Of a stretch of 64,000 nucleotides of DNA, positions 63,801-64,000 are shown piece after piece. The notes under the pieces are model-generated. The model saw only the letters and a list, made by a program, of their open reading frames with translations, was not told the DNA's origin and made no database searches. A program made the translations under genes and the position numbers. The stretch is from Lysobacteraceae bacterium 2PB (lineage in GTDB: Bacteria; Pseudomonadota; Gammaproteobacteria; Xanthomonadales; Xanthomonadaceae). The stretch lies in NCBI GenBank assembly GCA_005502915.1, contig SCMT01000003.1, forward strand, positions 124,001-188,000, written 5' to 3'. Position 1 is the stretch's first letter. Each line of letters begins with the position of its first letter.

Positions 63801-64000
63801 CAGGGCCATGTACGCATCGCCGCATTTCAGGCGGCATTCGATCTGCGAATGCTCGATCGACACGGTCTTCATCGCCCCCCACAGGCCGCGGGACAGTCGA
63901 TCTTCGGCAGCGGTGCGCAGTTCCAGCAACGCGGGCCCCTGCTTGTCCTGCGCAAGCGCTTGCGCCGCTTCGAGCAGCGCCTTCGTCGTGGCGACGTAAT
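60816..64000 (-). CDS. PKS A: ...KR-ACP-KS, trans-AT PKS (5' end outside window)
   Basis: 1,061 residues visible; the frame stays open to 64000, so the gene continues beyond the window. Order: KR (to about 63180; GGLGALG, Ser in FSSVAGA, Tyr/Asn in QFDYAAGNGYMD), ACP (about 63000-62700; NFGFDSI), KS (about 62570-61280; DTACSSS, ECHGTGT, SNIGH, all catalytic residues present). It ends after the post-KS linker (KMDWRVLLHDD) without ACP. No AT. The KS is probably paired with ACP1 of PKS B, making a module split between two proteins with the beta-branching genes encoded between them. Confidence 0.9.
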   Translation of the reverse strand, partial: YVATTKALLEAAQALAQDKQGPALLELRTAAEDRLSRGLWGAMKTVSIEHSQIECRLKCGDAYMALEFQDADADVGAEFAWKDGCTALITGGLGALGLLVARDIAERTKGCTLILLGRRTPDAAGQAAIEALQAQGATVVQRGCDIARLDALEAIVAEFPAIDVVVHAAGLLEDALLVNKSDASIERVLAPKVQGLQNLDRATAGCPLEVFVAFSSVAGALGNAGQFDYAAGNGYMDAYIEARAARVRAGQARGISVSIDWPLWEEGAMQLDDASRETLARAYAIKPMPTAEGLKALRQAIASPHACLLPLFGQKSAQAALFAPPKPAAVVAAPEAQQSSAELDRLQREILQEMRLQAAQHLKMKPNQINETEDWTNFGFDSILISSFVSHLNHVYDLNLMPTAMFEASNLLRFSQFLADNHAAEMTRKLSVGGAKSAEAATNPGPAAAKPAARTPETGGASVSQFARRFREAYRNRSSYRDEDVAVIGMSCRIAGANNPDEFWRMLDEERDMISEIPADRWDWRDYPGVSRWGSFISGMKEFDPLFFGISPAEAMYMSPEQRLMLQSVWECLEDAGYGGDTLKGSDTAIFMGCGPTSYISLMAHLPVEAYSVTGSVSSVGPNRISYYMDWHGPSNPIDTACSSSLVAVHRAIEAIRAGHCQTAIIGGVNALLAPDVYISFTKSGMLCEDGRCKTFSDKANGYVRGEGVAMLMLKSLRAAERDGDDIYAVIKGAAENHGGRTTSLTAPNPNAQAAVIRRAIQDAGIDFQRVGYIECHGTGTELGDPVEISGLKSVAKELMDAEAAVEKQASLPCYLGSIKSNIGHLEYGAGVVGLIKVILQIRHRRIARSLHCDTISPLIDLRRTPYRIAQQAVDWEVPDGQTRIGGVSSFGFGGVNAHVVIEEYIDRRTAPDAGDVEAPQLLVFSARSADQLHATLQAYPAFLAKTDRSAETLRRIAGTLQTGRIEMQERVAFVVRSIDEFEELLQGFLQEKDNFYHRKVFRGSIRSGTGDKLDIGDTQAGQEFIRRLVETGEIEKIAELWVKGAKMDWRVLLHDDRTI

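Overview
The window looks like a high-GC gammaproteobacterial chromosome, most likely from the Xanthomonadaceae/Lysobacteraceae. The best clue is a xanthomonad-type LexA box (TTAG-N6-TACTA) in front of an imuA-imuB-dnaE2 mutasome operon. Dense, overlapping GC-rich genes and filamentous-phage relics of the kind common in xanthomonads agree with this. The genus cannot be settled from the window.

Layout. (1) 1-7605 is a DNA-repair block: the tail of an MrfA-like helicase, its MrfB-like exonuclease partner, an SRAP/YedK-type abasic-site protein, and divergently imuA-imuB-dnaE2. (2) 7632-19750 is a lower-GC accessory island. It holds an XRE regulator, a lipoprotein, a Tn7-like transposition module on the minus strand (TnsA-like, TnsB-like DDE transposase, TnsC-like ATPase, TniQ), a second TniQ gene 5 kb away, several unknown genes, and remnants that look like filamentous phage (a DUF3653-like fragment and a frameshifted Zot tail). 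(3) 19939 to the end of the window is a trans-AT polyketide gene cluster that continues past the right edge.

The polyketide cluster. A cytochrome P450 (plus strand) is followed by convergent minus-strand operons. In transcription order from the right edge these are: PKS A (KR-ACP-KS, truncated by the window); a complete beta-branching (HMG-CoA synthase) cassette with HMGS, ECH1, ECH2, donor ACP and a Cys-to-Ser decarboxylating KS; two free-standing acyltransferase-family proteins, a hotdog thioesterase and an MDR reductase; PKS B (3,509 aa); an acyl ligase, SDR and free ACP; PKS C (KS-DH-KR); an outer-membrane barrel; a class III aminotransferase; PKS D (ACP-KS0-ACP-TE); and an RND transporter, LolA-like carrier, GMC oxidoreductase and START-domain protein.

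How they fit together. All extension modules lack internal AT domains, so the free-standing AT supplies the extender. PKS subunits break between a KS half and its ACP, so modules are split: A-KS//B-ACP, B-KS-DH//free ACP, and C-KS-DH-KR//D-ACP. The most unusual part is the N-terminus of PKS B, ACP-DUF2156-like-PLP lyase. It receives the chain just where the beta-branching cassette is encoded. This recalls the DUF-SH (cysteine lyase) didomain that puts sulfur on a beta-branched carbon in leinamycin, here apparently in a Gram-negative trans-AT system. An aminotransferase, a terminal non-elongating KS lacking its HGTGT histidine, and a lipid-type export set (RND + LolA-like + barrel + START) complete a pathway whose product I cannot name.
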